Source: Marinobacterium iners (GTDB lineage Bacteria > Pseudomonadota > Gammaproteobacteria > Pseudomonadales > Balneatricaceae). From it: a stretch of DNA of 64,000 nucleotides. This document shows positions 32,439 through 41,076 of this stretch, piece by piece; within the stretch, counting starts at the first letter, position 1, and each line of letters opens with the position of its first letter. The stretch lies in contig NZ_CP022297.1 of the NCBI RefSeq assembly GCF_017310015.1, positions 1,364,001 through 1,428,000 on the forward strand, in the 5' to 3' direction. Below the pieces are notes generated by a model, which saw only the letters and a list, made by a program, of their open reading frames with translations, was not told the DNA's origin and did not search any database. Position numbers and translations under genes: made by a program.

Positions 32439-33218
32439 TCAGCTGGCGGGCACTTCATCTCGCAGGAATACCCAGGTATCGCCCTTGCTTTGTTCCTGGC
32501 TGAAATAATACCCCTCCAGATCAAACGCCTTGATCGCTTCAGGCGCATCGATGCGATTCTGGATGATGTAACGGCTCATCAGGCCGCGTGCCTTTTTGGC
32601 ATAGAAACTGATGATCTTGTATTGACCGTTCTTGAAATCCTTGAATACCGGGGTGATCAGTCGGGCGTTGAGCGCCTTGGGCTGTACCGACTTGAAGTAT
32701 TCATTTGACGCCAGGTTGACCACTACGTCATCGGATGTTTTCAATTCCTCGTTCAGTGCGGCGGTAATGCGTTCGCCCCAGAACTGGTAAAGGTTGTCGC
32801 CAGAAGCGGTTTTCAGTCGAGTTCCCATCTCCAGGCGGTAGGGCTCCAGCAGATCCAGCGGACGCAACACGCCATACAGGCCTGACAGAATGCGCAGATG
32901 CTGCTGTGCGAAGCTGAAGTCAGCCTCGCTGAAGCTCTCGGCATCCAGACCGGTGTACACATCTCCCTTGAAAGCCAATACGGCGGGGCGGGCATTGTCC
33001 GGCGTATGTTTGGGCTCCCAGCTCTGGTAGCGTGCCACATTAAGACTGGCCAGCTTGTCACTGAGTTTCATCAGCTCGGCAACATCCTGAACCGAAAGCT
33101 GACGCAGTGTCTCGATCAGCTGTTGTGACTGCTCGGTAAAGCGTGGCTGGGTGTAGGTATCGGTAGCGAGAGGGGATTCATAATCAAGCGTTTTGGCTGG
33201 TGAAACCAGTGTCAGCAT
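32439..33218 (-). CDS. yaaA: Peroxide stress protein YaaA
   Basis: The 259-residue cytoplasmic protein starts MLTLVSPAKTLDYESP and contains VLAFKGDVYTGLDAESFSE, LRILSGLYGVLRPLDLLEPYRLEMGT and LIYQFW-like NLYQFWGERIT, all diagnostic of YaaA (DUF328). In E. coli it lowers free iron and protects DNA during peroxide stress. Length equals E. coli YaaA. It stands alone between two terminators. Confidence 0.96.
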   Translation of the reverse strand: MLTLVSPAKTLDYESPLATDTYTQPRFTEQSQQLIETLRQLSVQDVAELMKLSDKLASLNVARYQSWEPKHTPDNARPAVLAFKGDVYTGLDAESFSEADFSFAQQHLRILSGLYGVLRPLDLLEPYRLEMGTRLKTASGDNLYQFWGERITAALNEELKTSDDVVVNLASNEYFKSVQPKALNARLITPVFKDFKNGQYKIISFYAKKARGLMSRYIIQNRIDAPEAIKAFDLEGYYFSQEQSKGDTWVFLRDEVPAS

Positions 33219-33250
33219 GAGTTGGGTCTACCTTGCACAATAAAAGAGAA

Positions 33251-33272
33251 GGGGCCGCACCTGACCGGCCCC
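33251..33272 (-). terminator. Terminator of the DUF2789 gene
   Basis: On the minus strand GGGGCCG and CGGCCCC arms are separated by 8 bases and followed by the T-rich TTCTCTTTTATT, an intrinsic terminator. Confidence 0.75.
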
Positions 33273-33290
33273 GGCGGATCTAAAAGGGAA

Positions 33291-33521
33291 TTAATGCAGG
33301 CTGTTGTTCAGTTCGTCAACTATTTCAGCCCAATCGGAATCACTGCTGATCGCTTCGCGCAGAAACTCGGCCTGGGTTTCGTTCCAGAATGACGCCTCAT
33401 GCAGCTGAATCTCGCTGCTGAACAGCCGGTGGGTGCGAATAAACTGCTCAATTGAGTCATTGTCTGCCGGCAGGCCGAGCTGTTCGAACAGGGCGCTGAA
33501 GGTGTGAGCGGATGTATCCAT
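33291..33521 (-). CDS. DUF2789 family protein
   Basis: The 76-residue protein (MDTSAHTFSALFEQLGLPAD) has the DUF2789 pattern, including HRLFSSEIQLHEASFWNETQ and EFLREAISSDSDWAEIVDELN. The start at 33521 is chosen because AGGAGG lies 7 bases upstream; a start six codons earlier overlaps that site. The function is unknown. It is a single-gene unit divergent from trpS. Confidence 0.85.
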   Translation of the reverse strand: MDTSAHTFSALFEQLGLPADNDSIEQFIRTHRLFSSEIQLHEASFWNETQAEFLREAISSDSDWAEIVDELNNSLH

Positions 33522-33753
33522 GTAAACCTCCTGTGGCAATATCAGACGTAGCCGTATCTGTCTCCATTATGGTCAAGCCTGCAGGATTGTCAAAACCTGA
33601 CTATTTTGGTTGGTTTTGTGTCGAGTCGAATCGTTGTTCTGGCAATGACAGCGATAACATAGGCTTGCAAGCTTCTCAACGCATTCTGAGCGGCAGCGAC
33701 TTAACAAGTTGTGTATCATAGCGTTTTAGGACAGACCGACTGACGAGTACGCA

Positions 33754-35031
33754 ATGAGCAAACAGACCGTTCTGACCGGTATTACCACCACCGGTACCCC
33801 GCATATTGGTAACTATCTGGGCGCCATCAAGCCCGCCATTGAAGCGAGCGAAAACCCCGCTTTCAACAGCTACTTCTTTCTGGCTGATTTCCATGCGCTG
33901 ATCAAGTGCCAGGAGCCTGACCGGGTCGCGCGTTCCACCCGTGAAATTGCGGCAACTTGGCTGGCATTGGGGCTGGACACCAATAAGGCGACTTTCTACC
34001 GTCAGACCGACATTCCTGAAATCACAGAGCTGACCTGGATTCTGACCTGCCAGACCTCCAAAGGGCTGATGAACCGTGCCCATGCTTACAAGGCCTCGGT
34101 GGATGCCAACCGTGAGGCCGGTAAGGAAGACCTGGATGACGGTGTCACCATGGGTCTGTTCAGCTATCCGATATTGATGGCCGCCGACATCCTCATGTTC
34201 AATGCCGACACTATCCCGGTGGGCAAGGATCAGGTGCAGCATATCGAGATGGCGCGTGATATCGCCGGTCGATTCAACCATCAGTTTGAGCCCCTGTTCA
34301 CCCTGCCGCAGGCGCAGGTGGATGAAGAAACTCAGCTGATTCCGGGGCTGGACGGCCGCAAGATGTCCAAGAGCTATAACAACACCATTCCATTGTTCTG
34401 TTCGTCAGATGAGCTGCGCAGGCTGATCAATCAGATCGTGACCGATACCCGTGAGCCGGGTGAACCCAAAGATCCGGACAATACCCTGATGCACCTCTAT
34501 CGCTGTTTTGCGACCGAAGCGGAAAGTGCCGCCATGCGTCAGCGGTTTATCGACGGGATCGGCTGGGGGGCTGCCAAAACTGAACTCTTCGAGTACCTGG
34601 ACGCCCAGCTGTCTTCGCCGCGTGCCCGTTACAACGAACTGATGAATGACCTGGGTGAAGTGGAAGCGGTACTGCTCAAAGGCGCTGAGCGTGCGCGGGA
34701 ATATGCAACTCCGTTTCTCGACAAGGTGCGCCATGCCGTCGGTATCCGTTCACTGACCGATACCAGCACTACACAGCAGCAGAAAGTGGCGAAAGAAAAG
34801 GAAAAGAGTGAAGAAGAGATTGCCCGTGTCGAGGAAGGGCGCCGTCGTGCCATCCTGATGCAGATTCGTCCCCTGCTGGAGCAAGTGGAACAGGCTGAAG
34901 ACAAGACCGCTGCAGCGGTAGCATTGGTCGCTGAAAAGTCGGCTGAAGTTGAAGCGTTGAAGAAAAAAGCACGTCAGAAGGCTCAGAATGAGCTGGATCT
35001 ACTCAAGGAGGAGCTGGCGGCCTATCTCTAG
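33754..35031 (+). CDS. trpS: Tryptophan--tRNA ligase with C-terminal coiled-coil extension
   Basis: The 425-residue class I synthetase charges tRNA-Trp. HIGN (17-20) is the HIGH motif and KMSKS is at 203-207. The catalytic core ends near residue 330, the size of E. coli TrpS (334). About 90 further residues are Lys/Glu/Ala-rich and look like coiled coil (QQQKVAKEKEKSEEEIARVE ... LKKKARQKAQNELDLLKEEL). Longer TrpS forms exist in pseudomonads, but the role of such tails is unclear. A strong terminator follows. Confidence 0.95.
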   Translation: MSKQTVLTGITTTGTPHIGNYLGAIKPAIEASENPAFNSYFFLADFHALIKCQEPDRVARSTREIAATWLALGLDTNKATFYRQTDIPEITELTWILTCQTSKGLMNRAHAYKASVDANREAGKEDLDDGVTMGLFSYPILMAADILMFNADTIPVGKDQVQHIEMARDIAGRFNHQFEPLFTLPQAQVDEETQLIPGLDGRKMSKSYNNTIPLFCSSDELRRLINQIVTDTREPGEPKDPDNTLMHLYRCFATEAESAAMRQRFIDGIGWGAAKTELFEYLDAQLSSPRARYNELMNDLGEVEAVLLKGAERAREYATPFLDKVRHAVGIRSLTDTSTTQQQKVAKEKEKSEEEIARVEEGRRRAILMQIRPLLEQVEQAEDKTAAAVALVAEKSAEVEALKKKARQKAQNELDLLKEELAAYL

Positions 35032-35062
35032 CCCCCTTCCCATATCTCTTCCTGCGTGACCT

Positions 35063-35095
35063 GAAACAGCCTTTCCCGACCGGAAAGGCTGTTTC
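35063..35095 (+). terminator. Intrinsic terminator of trpS
   Basis: GAAACAGCCTTTCC and GGAAAGGCTGTTTC form a perfect 14-bp stem with a CGACC loop, followed by ATTTC. Confidence 0.88.
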
Positions 35096-35110
35096 ATTTC
35101 CGCTGTCCTC

Positions 35111-35133
35111 TCTTTGTCATCAAATGACAAAGA
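35111..35133. promoter_or_regulatory. 10-bp dyad upstream of the 67-residue gene
   Basis: TCTTTGTCAT and ATGACAAAGA are perfect arms around CAA. The dyad ends 14 bases before the -35 hexamer of a likely promoter, a position suited to an activator or repressor; it could alternatively be a second hairpin of the trpS terminator region. Confidence 0.45.
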
Positions 35134-35146
35134 AAGCCTCACGCAC

Positions 35147-35174
35147 TTGTTATATTCCGCCATTAGGCTATGCT
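35147..35174 (+). promoter_or_regulatory. Likely sigma-70 promoter of the 67-residue gene
   Basis: TTGTTA and TATGCT are 16 bases apart, followed by an A-rich leader to the AGGAGG site. Confidence 0.5.
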
Positions 35175-35217
35175 TATTGTAATAAAACTACAAAATAAAA
35201 CCAACAGGAGGAAGAGC

Positions 35218-35421
35218 ATGGATATTCAGGTAAAGGCAGAAGAGCGGACTATCGCCATTCTGGGTGTGGATGGCGAAAATTTCGTTGTCAGCGGCGTGTA
35301 CAAGGGCACCGCACGCAAGCCAAGCTCTTATATCGTAACCCGCAGCAGTGACCGCAGTGTCACTGTACGCGACCTTAGCACTTTCCCGAGCCATCAGCAG
35401 GTACGCGAATTAATGAGCTGA
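35218..35421 (+). CDS. 67-residue protein of unknown function
   Basis: MDIQVKAEERTIAILGVDG begins at 35218 behind a textbook AGGAGGAAG ribosome site, so it should be well translated. The chain is polar, has no membrane segment or signal, and reads like a small beta-rich domain (ENFVVSGVYKGTARKPSSY, DRSVTVRDLSTF). I do not recognise the family. It is a stand-alone unit with its own promoter and terminator, between trpS and cysK. Confidence 0.75.
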   Translation: MDIQVKAEERTIAILGVDGENFVVSGVYKGTARKPSSYIVTRSSDRSVTVRDLSTFPSHQQVRELMS

Positions 35422-35445
35422 TATCGACACCCGATTCAGCAAGAG

Positions 35446-35470
35446 AAACTGCCGCCTTGTGCGGCAGTTT
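35446..35470. terminator. Bidirectional terminator between the 67-residue gene and cysK
   Basis: AAACTGCCGC and GCGGCAGTTT pair around CTTGT, with T-runs on both strands (TTTTCGTTT on the plus strand, TTTCTCTT on the minus strand). Confidence 0.85.
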
Positions 35471-35493
35471 TCGTTTGGGTGTGGTCAGGAGAG

Positions 35494-36462
35494 CTATTGC
35501 ACCGTTTCGTTATCGCTGAACATGCCTTCAAACAGAATTGAAGACAGGTAGCGTTCACCCGAATCAGGCAGAATGACTACAATCTGTTTGCCTGTATTGG
35601 TTTCCAGTTCTGCCTGACGCAATGCTGCCGCCAGGGCGGCGCCACAGGAAATACCGCACAGAATACCTTCTTTCTGCATCAACTCACGTGCGGTTGTGAT
35701 CGCATCTTCATTGCTGACCTGCTCAACCTTGTCGACCAGTGAAAGGTCCAGGTTCTTGGGTACAAAGCCGGCACCAATACCCTGAATTTTATGCGGAGCA
35801 GGTTTGACCTCATCACCAGCCAGGGTTTGCGTAATCACGGGGGAGTCGACAGGTTCAACTGCGACGCTGATGATCTGTTTGCCCTGAGTGCGCTTGATAT
35901 AGCGTGAGATGCCAGTCAAGGTGCCACCCGTGCCGACACCGGCAACCAGCATATCAATCTTGCCGTCGGTATCGCGCCAGATTTCCGGGCCGGTGGTTTT
36001 CTCATGGATGTCCGGGTTGGCCGGGTTCTCGAACTGCTGCAGCATCAGGAAGCTGTCCGGGTTTTCGTCCACCAGTTGTTGGGCTTTTTCGATTGCGCCT
36101 TTCATCCCCTTGGCCGGTTCGGTCAGCACGATTTCGGCTCCAAGGGTCTTCATCAGTTTGCGTCGCTCCAGCGACATGGAGGATGGCATGGTCAGCATCA
36201 AGCGGTAGCCCTTCGCGGCTGCGACAAATGCGAGCGCAATACCGGTATTGCCACTGGTCGGCTCAATCAGAGTCATGCCGGGCTGCAGACGGCCGTCCTG
36301 TTCTGCTGCCCAGATCATGCTGGCGCCGATGCGGCATTTGATCGATCCGGCCGGGTTGCGCGATTCGATCTTGGCGTAGAGATTGCCGGCTGGCCAGAGA
36401 TTTTTGAGTCGTACCAGCGGTGTGTTGCCGATCGTCAGCGCGTTGTCTTCATAAATATTCAT
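35494..36462 (-). CDS. cysK: Cysteine synthase A
   Basis: The 322-residue PLP enzyme makes cysteine from O-acetylserine and sulfide. The PLP lysine lies in ESRNPAGSIKCRIGASMIW (about residue 42), the Asn/Thr loop is PTSGNTGIAL, the phosphate-binding GVGTGGTLTGISRY is present, and the C-terminal GISCGAALAAALR is typical. Start and length fit CysK rather than CysM. It lies between a shared terminator and the divergent Sel1 gene. Confidence 0.95.
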   Translation of the reverse strand: MNIYEDNALTIGNTPLVRLKNLWPAGNLYAKIESRNPAGSIKCRIGASMIWAAEQDGRLQPGMTLIEPTSGNTGIALAFVAAAKGYRLMLTMPSSMSLERRKLMKTLGAEIVLTEPAKGMKGAIEKAQQLVDENPDSFLMLQQFENPANPDIHEKTTGPEIWRDTDGKIDMLVAGVGTGGTLTGISRYIKRTQGKQIISVAVEPVDSPVITQTLAGDEVKPAPHKIQGIGAGFVPKNLDLSLVDKVEQVSNEDAITTARELMQKEGILCGISCGAALAAALRQAELETNTGKQIVVILPDSGERYLSSILFEGMFSDNETVQ

Positions 36463-36621
36463 CAGCTTTTCAACTCCATGACGGCTTGAATCAGGGTCAG
36501 CAGGCTACTCCAAGCTTGCTGACAACAGGTATAGTTCAGTGTACCGCTGACTGCGGTAAAATGTGAGACGATTTTTTCATATCTGTATAAAGATACGATT
36601 TCTAATGCCTTGGGGGTATAT

Positions 36622-37131
36622 ATGCATTGGCTGATGCGGCAACTGGCACCTTTGATCGCCTGGCTGGCAGATCGCCTGTTTCATTTGTCCCTGTTCAAGC
36701 GGTCCCGTCAGCGTCACCGGCTGGTCATGCGGCTGTTCCGGTTTGCTGCGGACAATGGCAGCCAGCGGGCACTTTCGGTATACGGTCATCTGCTGCACTT
36801 TCGCGGCGAAGATGTGGCCAGCCGCATTCAGGGTGGGATCTATCTGCAACGTGCGGCTGATGCCGGTGATCCCAAGGCACAGTATCAAATGGGCAGAATC
36901 TTCGAGAATGGATTCGAGCATTACTTCACGTCTGATCTCGGCAAGGCGTTACATTACTACCGCCAGGCGGCGGAACAGCTTCATCCTCTGGCTATTCGAC
37001 GCATGATTGAGGTTTACGAAGAGGGCGCCCTGGGTGTTGCCATCGACCCGGCGCGGGCCAACTGCTGGCGTCAGCGCCAGCACCAGGTGCCCTCGGTCGA
37101 GGCGCTCAGCGTGTCGTCAGAGTCGCGCTGA
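36622..37131 (+). CDS. Sel1-repeat protein
   Basis: The 169-residue protein starts MHWLMRQLAPLIAWLADRLF, a hydrophobic helix that may anchor it to the membrane. Two or more Sel1/TPR-like repeats follow (GIYLQRAADAGDPKAQYQMG and GKALHYYRQAAEQLHPLAIR). Such repeats mediate protein-protein contacts; the partner is unknown. The ATG at 36622 with GGGGG upstream is preferred to a TTG four codons earlier. The 3' end overlaps the convergent DUF4139 gene by 26 bases. Confidence 0.8.
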   Translation: MHWLMRQLAPLIAWLADRLFHLSLFKRSRQRHRLVMRLFRFAADNGSQRALSVYGHLLHFRGEDVASRIQGGIYLQRAADAGDPKAQYQMGRIFENGFEHYFTSDLGKALHYYRQAAEQLHPLAIRRMIEVYEEGALGVAIDPARANCWRQRQHQVPSVEALSVSSESR

Positions 37132-38521
37132 AGCTCAGCTCCTCTTCACTTTCGGCAGGGATTTCCATCTGCCAGCTGGCAGATGCACCGCTGACCTGTG
37201 TAGTTGGTTTGCTGGTGAGTGTCAACTTGAACGGCAGTGGAAAGTGAGCAGTCAGGTCCAGAGGTTTGCTCTGTTCCGAGCGGTTACGCACACTGATCCG
37301 GTACTCCACCTCATAGCCTTCAAATACCTTTCTGAAGCCTGTTTGGACCTGCTCGATCCCCAAGTCAAAGGCTTCACCCATAATCACTCTGACCTTTTCG
37401 CCTGCGGCGGTTGCAGGTACCTGAGTGCCCCCCACAAACTGCAGTTGGCCGTCGGCATCAGGCCGGAACACTCGCGCCTGTCCGCTGGGCAAGGGCAAGC
37501 GTGATCCGGATGTGGCCGGTGCGGTGAAATGCAGCTCAGTCAGAGCCTGATCCAGCTGTGGCGGCATCTGTTGATGGGCGTTCACCTGAAGTGCGTAGGT
37601 GTATTGAATGCTTGCGGGCAGCTGGGTGTTTGGAATCAAGGGTACCTGTTTCTGCTGCTGATCTTGCAGGTTGTGTAGCCCGGGCAGGGTGTAGAGGTGA
37701 TAGTCCTGTACCGATCCAGTTTCAACTCCGCTGCCTTTCATGTCGGCTACGGCCGAGCGCATCAGCATGACTTCAGGTCGAGTCTGTTGAGGCTGGTTGA
37801 CCTGTCCCGCCAGCAGCTTGATGTTTGCCTGGGGCCAGGCCAGGCCGCTGTGGTTGTTCAGAGTGGCGAGGCCTTCCAGGTCCAGCTGTTCACCAGCACT
37901 GTCGAGGGTCAGCAGGTAGTCCATCTGCCAGCTGAGGCCTTGTGTCAGATAGCTGATTTCGGCTTCGGCCGCATTGCGGGTGCCCTTGGTGCGAAATGAA
38001 AGGCGTGGCTGTAACTGATAGTTGGGACTGTCCGGTTTTACAATCAGTCGCCACTGGCCCTGGTGCAGAGGCAGGGTTTCGATCTCTCCTGCTTCGTTTG
38101 CTATCAGTGCCGTGTTGCCTTCAACACGCAGCAGACGCACTTCGGTGCGTGTTTCGGACCCTGTGACGGGGTTGAAGCGGGCGAGGGTAATTGTTTTGCC
38201 CATTTGCGTCTGCAGCAGGCTGCCAAGACTGAGCAGGTCCTGTTCCAGGTTTTGCTCCAGAATCTGGCCCATACCGCGCAGTTTAAGCGTTTGAGCCTGC
38301 ATCTGTGGGCTCACGGCTTGCAGCAGAATCGGGGTATCAGCCGGAAGTGCCGGAACCTTGCGCTGTTCCTGAACCAGTGCGAGGTTCTGCTGGTACAACG
38401 TGAGATCAAGACGGGTACGGCTGTCGTCCGCAATACTGATCTCGTCGGCAGCCTGTACCAGTGGGCTCACAAGCAAGCCACCGACCAGAGCGGTGGACAG
38501 AGAGAGTTGTCGAATGATCAT
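37106..38521 (-). CDS. DUF4139-type exported protein
   Basis: The 471-residue protein has a signal peptide (STALVGGLLVSPLVQAADE) and a body typical of DUF4139/mucoidy-inhibitor-like proteins: NLALVQEQRKV near the N-terminus, AEISYLTQGLSWQMDYLLTL at about 190-210, and C-terminal FEGYEVEYRISVRNRSEQ with beta-sandwich LTLTSKPTTQVSGA. It is predicted to be periplasmic or outer-membrane associated. It starts 11 bases after the stop of the pseudokinase/FGE gene and probably shares its transcript. The function is unknown. Confidence 0.82.
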   Translation of the reverse strand: MIIRQLSLSTALVGGLLVSPLVQAADEISIADDSRTRLDLTLYQQNLALVQEQRKVPALPADTPILLQAVSPQMQAQTLKLRGMGQILEQNLEQDLLSLGSLLQTQMGKTITLARFNPVTGSETRTEVRLLRVEGNTALIANEAGEIETLPLHQGQWRLIVKPDSPNYQLQPRLSFRTKGTRNAAEAEISYLTQGLSWQMDYLLTLDSAGEQLDLEGLATLNNHSGLAWPQANIKLLAGQVNQPQQTRPEVMLMRSAVADMKGSGVETGSVQDYHLYTLPGLHNLQDQQQKQVPLIPNTQLPASIQYTYALQVNAHQQMPPQLDQALTELHFTAPATSGSRLPLPSGQARVFRPDADGQLQFVGGTQVPATAAGEKVRVIMGEAFDLGIEQVQTGFRKVFEGYEVEYRISVRNRSEQSKPLDLTAHFPLPFKLTLTSKPTTQVSGASASWQMEIPAESEEELSFSATLTTR

Positions 38522-38532
38522 GGGGGCTCCTG

Positions 38533-40992
38533 TTATTGCATGCTGGCCGGCAGATCCAGGGCAACCCTGAATCCCCAGCTGTTGCGGGAACTGGTGGCGG
38601 GGTGACGGTAGCGGCTTGCCGGGCGAGCGACCCGAGGAATGTCAAACCATGAGCCACCGCGCATGACTCTGTGTGTGCAGTCGCTGGTGCGCGTGGCGCT
38701 GCCATCATTCGGCGCGTTGCTGTAGTCGGGCTGGTAGCAATCCAGCACCCATTCATCCACATTACCACTCATGTCATGCAGCCCCCAGGGGTTGGGCTTC
38801 ATCGAGCCGACCGGGGCTGTCTGCTGACCACCCCATTGGGTGTCACAGCCATCACAGACGGCATATCCCTGGCCCGGCTGGTTGCCCCACCAGTAAATCG
38901 ATTCGGTCCCTGCGCGTGCGCTGTACTCCCACTCGGCTTCTGTCGGCAGTCGATAGGGTTGTCCTGTCTGTTCGGCCAGCCAGCGGGTGTAGGCATTGGC
39001 ATCATTCCAGCTGACATTGATGACCGGCCGGGTGCCCCGTCCCCAGCCTTCATCATCCGGCAGGGGACGGCCGGTTGCGTTGGCAAAGCGGTCATATTCC
39101 TCGAAGGTGACCTCATGACGGGCCAGGGCAAAACTGCTGCTGATGAGAACTTCATGGACCGGGCGCTCGTTGTCATCTCCGTTACCATGCAGATCGCCCA
39201 TGCGGAAGCGTCCGGCAGGAATGACGGCCATTTGCGGACCGCGACCGCCTTCCTGAAGCTCATCCTGAAACAGGGTCAGGTTGTCGACGGGGCGATTGGC
39301 CTCTCGCAGGGCACTGGCCGACTCTATGCCGGGAGATGGTTGCTCTCTGACGGGTTGCTCTGAGGCCGTGCGCAGCTGCTCCAGTTCCTGCAGTTCCTGT
39401 TGTTGGCGCGCGTGAGCCAGTTCCAGCGATTCAAACGCGGCTCGTAGTTCACGGTTGTTTTTCATCTGTGTCAGGGCCTGTGAGCTGATCGCATCGAGCT
39501 GCCCCTGATAAAACAGCAGTGCCAGCCAGAAGCCGGCTACGAGGCCGAGCGCAAAGATCAGGCCGCGCCTGGACCAGCGTCGTACCGGCTCGGGCAACTT
39601 TTTGAATGAACGCAGCCGATCGATCAGCGATGCCATACCGGTTTCCGGCTTTTCTTCTGCATTACCAGTAGCTTCGTCCGGGTGTGGCTCTGCTTCTGCT
39701 TTCACTCGGGTCTGCGGGGCTGGGGGCTTCTGTGTTGCTTCAGTATCCGGCGCGATTGCGGGGGGCGGTTCGGGTTGCGTTTCAGCTGCAGACCCTGGTT
39801 CCGCTGTCGCCGCGACAGGCTCTGCCTGCGTCTGCTCCGGCTGAGTGGCTACTGCCTGGGATGGCGCTGCTGGCGGAGGCTCACCGTTTTCACTGCTGCT
39901 GTCAGGGGCTGGCGCGTCGTCAGCAGCCGCATTCTTGCTGGCTTCCGTTTCCAGCGGAGCGGGACGTTCAGCCGCGGGTTCGGCTTGAGCCGGAGCCGTT
40001 TGAGTTTCAGCTGTCGCTTGGTCGGCTACAGGCGCGGCACCGGGTACTGTGATTTGCTCCTGCTCAGGAGCGAGTGTCTCTTGCTGTGGTTCACCAAGGC
40101 TCTCACTGCGCATGTCCGGAATCGTACTCTGATCCGGGCTGCTCTCGGTGGCAAACAGCTCCCGCACCAGTGCCATGCAACTGGCTGGACGGGGTTCTAT
40201 TTCAGGGCTCAGGGCATGAGCAAGGCAGGTCCATTGTGCTTTATTCAGCCCACCTGGGGCCTTGAACTCCTTGCGATAGCGAGCCGCTTCACCATCGGCA
40301 GGCTGAAAGGCACGCTTGCCGCTGTACAATTCCCAGGCGATCAGGGCCAGCGCGTACACGTCTGATCGGGCGGTCTGGTTCTGTGGGTGAAAGGCTTCGG
40401 GGGCCTGATAGCTGGGGTAGTCCGGCTGCTTCGGCAGCAGGGTAAGCAACGGATCGAGAATGCTGCGCCAGCCAAAGCCAGTCAATTTGACGCCGCCGCC
40501 TGCATTCAAAAAGATCAGGTCTGGTGCCAATAGTGAGTGAGGCTTTCCCTGTTTGAGCTGGCCACTGTCCACGGCTTTAGCCAGCTGAATCAGCAGCCCC
40601 TGTTTCTGGCGATCATTGAGCTTGCGTGCCTGATTGCGTTGAAAAAGATCAGAGAGAGTTTGCCCGTCAAGGTGTTCCAGTGACATGAACTCCAGCCCGC
40701 GCCAACTGAAATAACCGTAGCAGGTGGCGATATGAGGGTGGCGCAGTGCCGAGCGCAGCTTCGTAACCAGCTTGCGCATCTGGTCGGCAACTCCGTCGTG
40801 GCGAACCAGCTCAGGGCGCAATATAAGCAGGCTGACTTCAGTGCGAGCAGCCGTGGATATATCTTCGGCCAGCCAGAGACTGCCCATAAAATGTTCGCGC
40901 TGCTTGCTGATCAGCTGAAAACGATGATGGCTGGGCCCAATGACCAGCTCTTCCTTGAGGCCTGCGTAGGCGGTTTCGATCGGGTTAGCCAT
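38533..40992 (-). CDS. Pseudokinase - membrane helix - FGE/sulfatase-modifying-fold fusion protein
   Basis: The 819-residue protein has three parts. Residues 15-285 are a Ser/Thr-kinase-like fold with APE (YQAPEAF) and SDVYALALIAWELYSG intact, but the VAIK lysine is Leu (VSLLILRP), HRDxKPxN is HSLLAPDLI and DFG is GFG, so catalysis is not expected. A long Pro/Glu/Ala-rich linker leads to one membrane helix (LIFALGLVAGFWLALLFY). After a coiled coil, the last 240 residues are an FGE/SUMF1-type domain (PAGRFRMGDLHG, LPTEAEWEYSARAG, RVMRGGSWFD). The paired catalytic Cys of true formylglycine-generating enzymes are Asp and Arg here. The likely topology is pseudokinase inside, FGE fold outside. The ATG at 40992 is chosen over an upstream TTG. 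Confidence 0.85.
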   Translation of the reverse strand: MANPIETAYAGLKEELVIGPSHHRFQLISKQREHFMGSLWLAEDISTAARTEVSLLILRPELVRHDGVADQMRKLVTKLRSALRHPHIATCYGYFSWRGLEFMSLEHLDGQTLSDLFQRNQARKLNDRQKQGLLIQLAKAVDSGQLKQGKPHSLLAPDLIFLNAGGGVKLTGFGWRSILDPLLTLLPKQPDYPSYQAPEAFHPQNQTARSDVYALALIAWELYSGKRAFQPADGEAARYRKEFKAPGGLNKAQWTCLAHALSPEIEPRPASCMALVRELFATESSPDQSTIPDMRSESLGEPQQETLAPEQEQITVPGAAPVADQATAETQTAPAQAEPAAERPAPLETEASKNAAADDAPAPDSSSENGEPPPAAPSQAVATQPEQTQAEPVAATAEPGSAAETQPEPPPAIAPDTEATQKPPAPQTRVKAEAEPHPDEATGNAEEKPETGMASLIDRLRSFKKLPEPVRRWSRRGLIFALGLVAGFWLALLFYQGQLDAISSQALTQMKNNRELRAAFESLELAHARQQQELQELEQLRTASEQPVREQPSPGIESASALREANRPVDNLTLFQDELQEGGRGPQMAVIPAGRFRMGDLHGNGDDNERPVHEVLISSSFALARHEVTFEEYDRFANATGRPLPDDEGWGRGTRPVINVSWNDANAYTRWLAEQTGQPYRLPTEAEWEYSARAGTESIYWWGNQPGQGYAVCDGCDTQWGGQQTAPVGSMKPNPWGLHDMSGNVDEWVLDCYQPDYSNAPNDGSATRTSDCTHRVMRGGSWFDIPRVARPASRYRHPATSSRNSWGFRVALDLPASMQ

Positions 40993-41076
40993 CTTGATAC
41001 CGGGTCCTTGCTGCAAACATCCTTATCATAGCCGACATGTGTGTGGCTTACAGCTGTGAGCTACACACTGCCTGAA

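Noticed and set aside
41039..41066. Hairpin after kdsA
   Set aside because: The arms are imperfect and no T-run follows on the minus strand.
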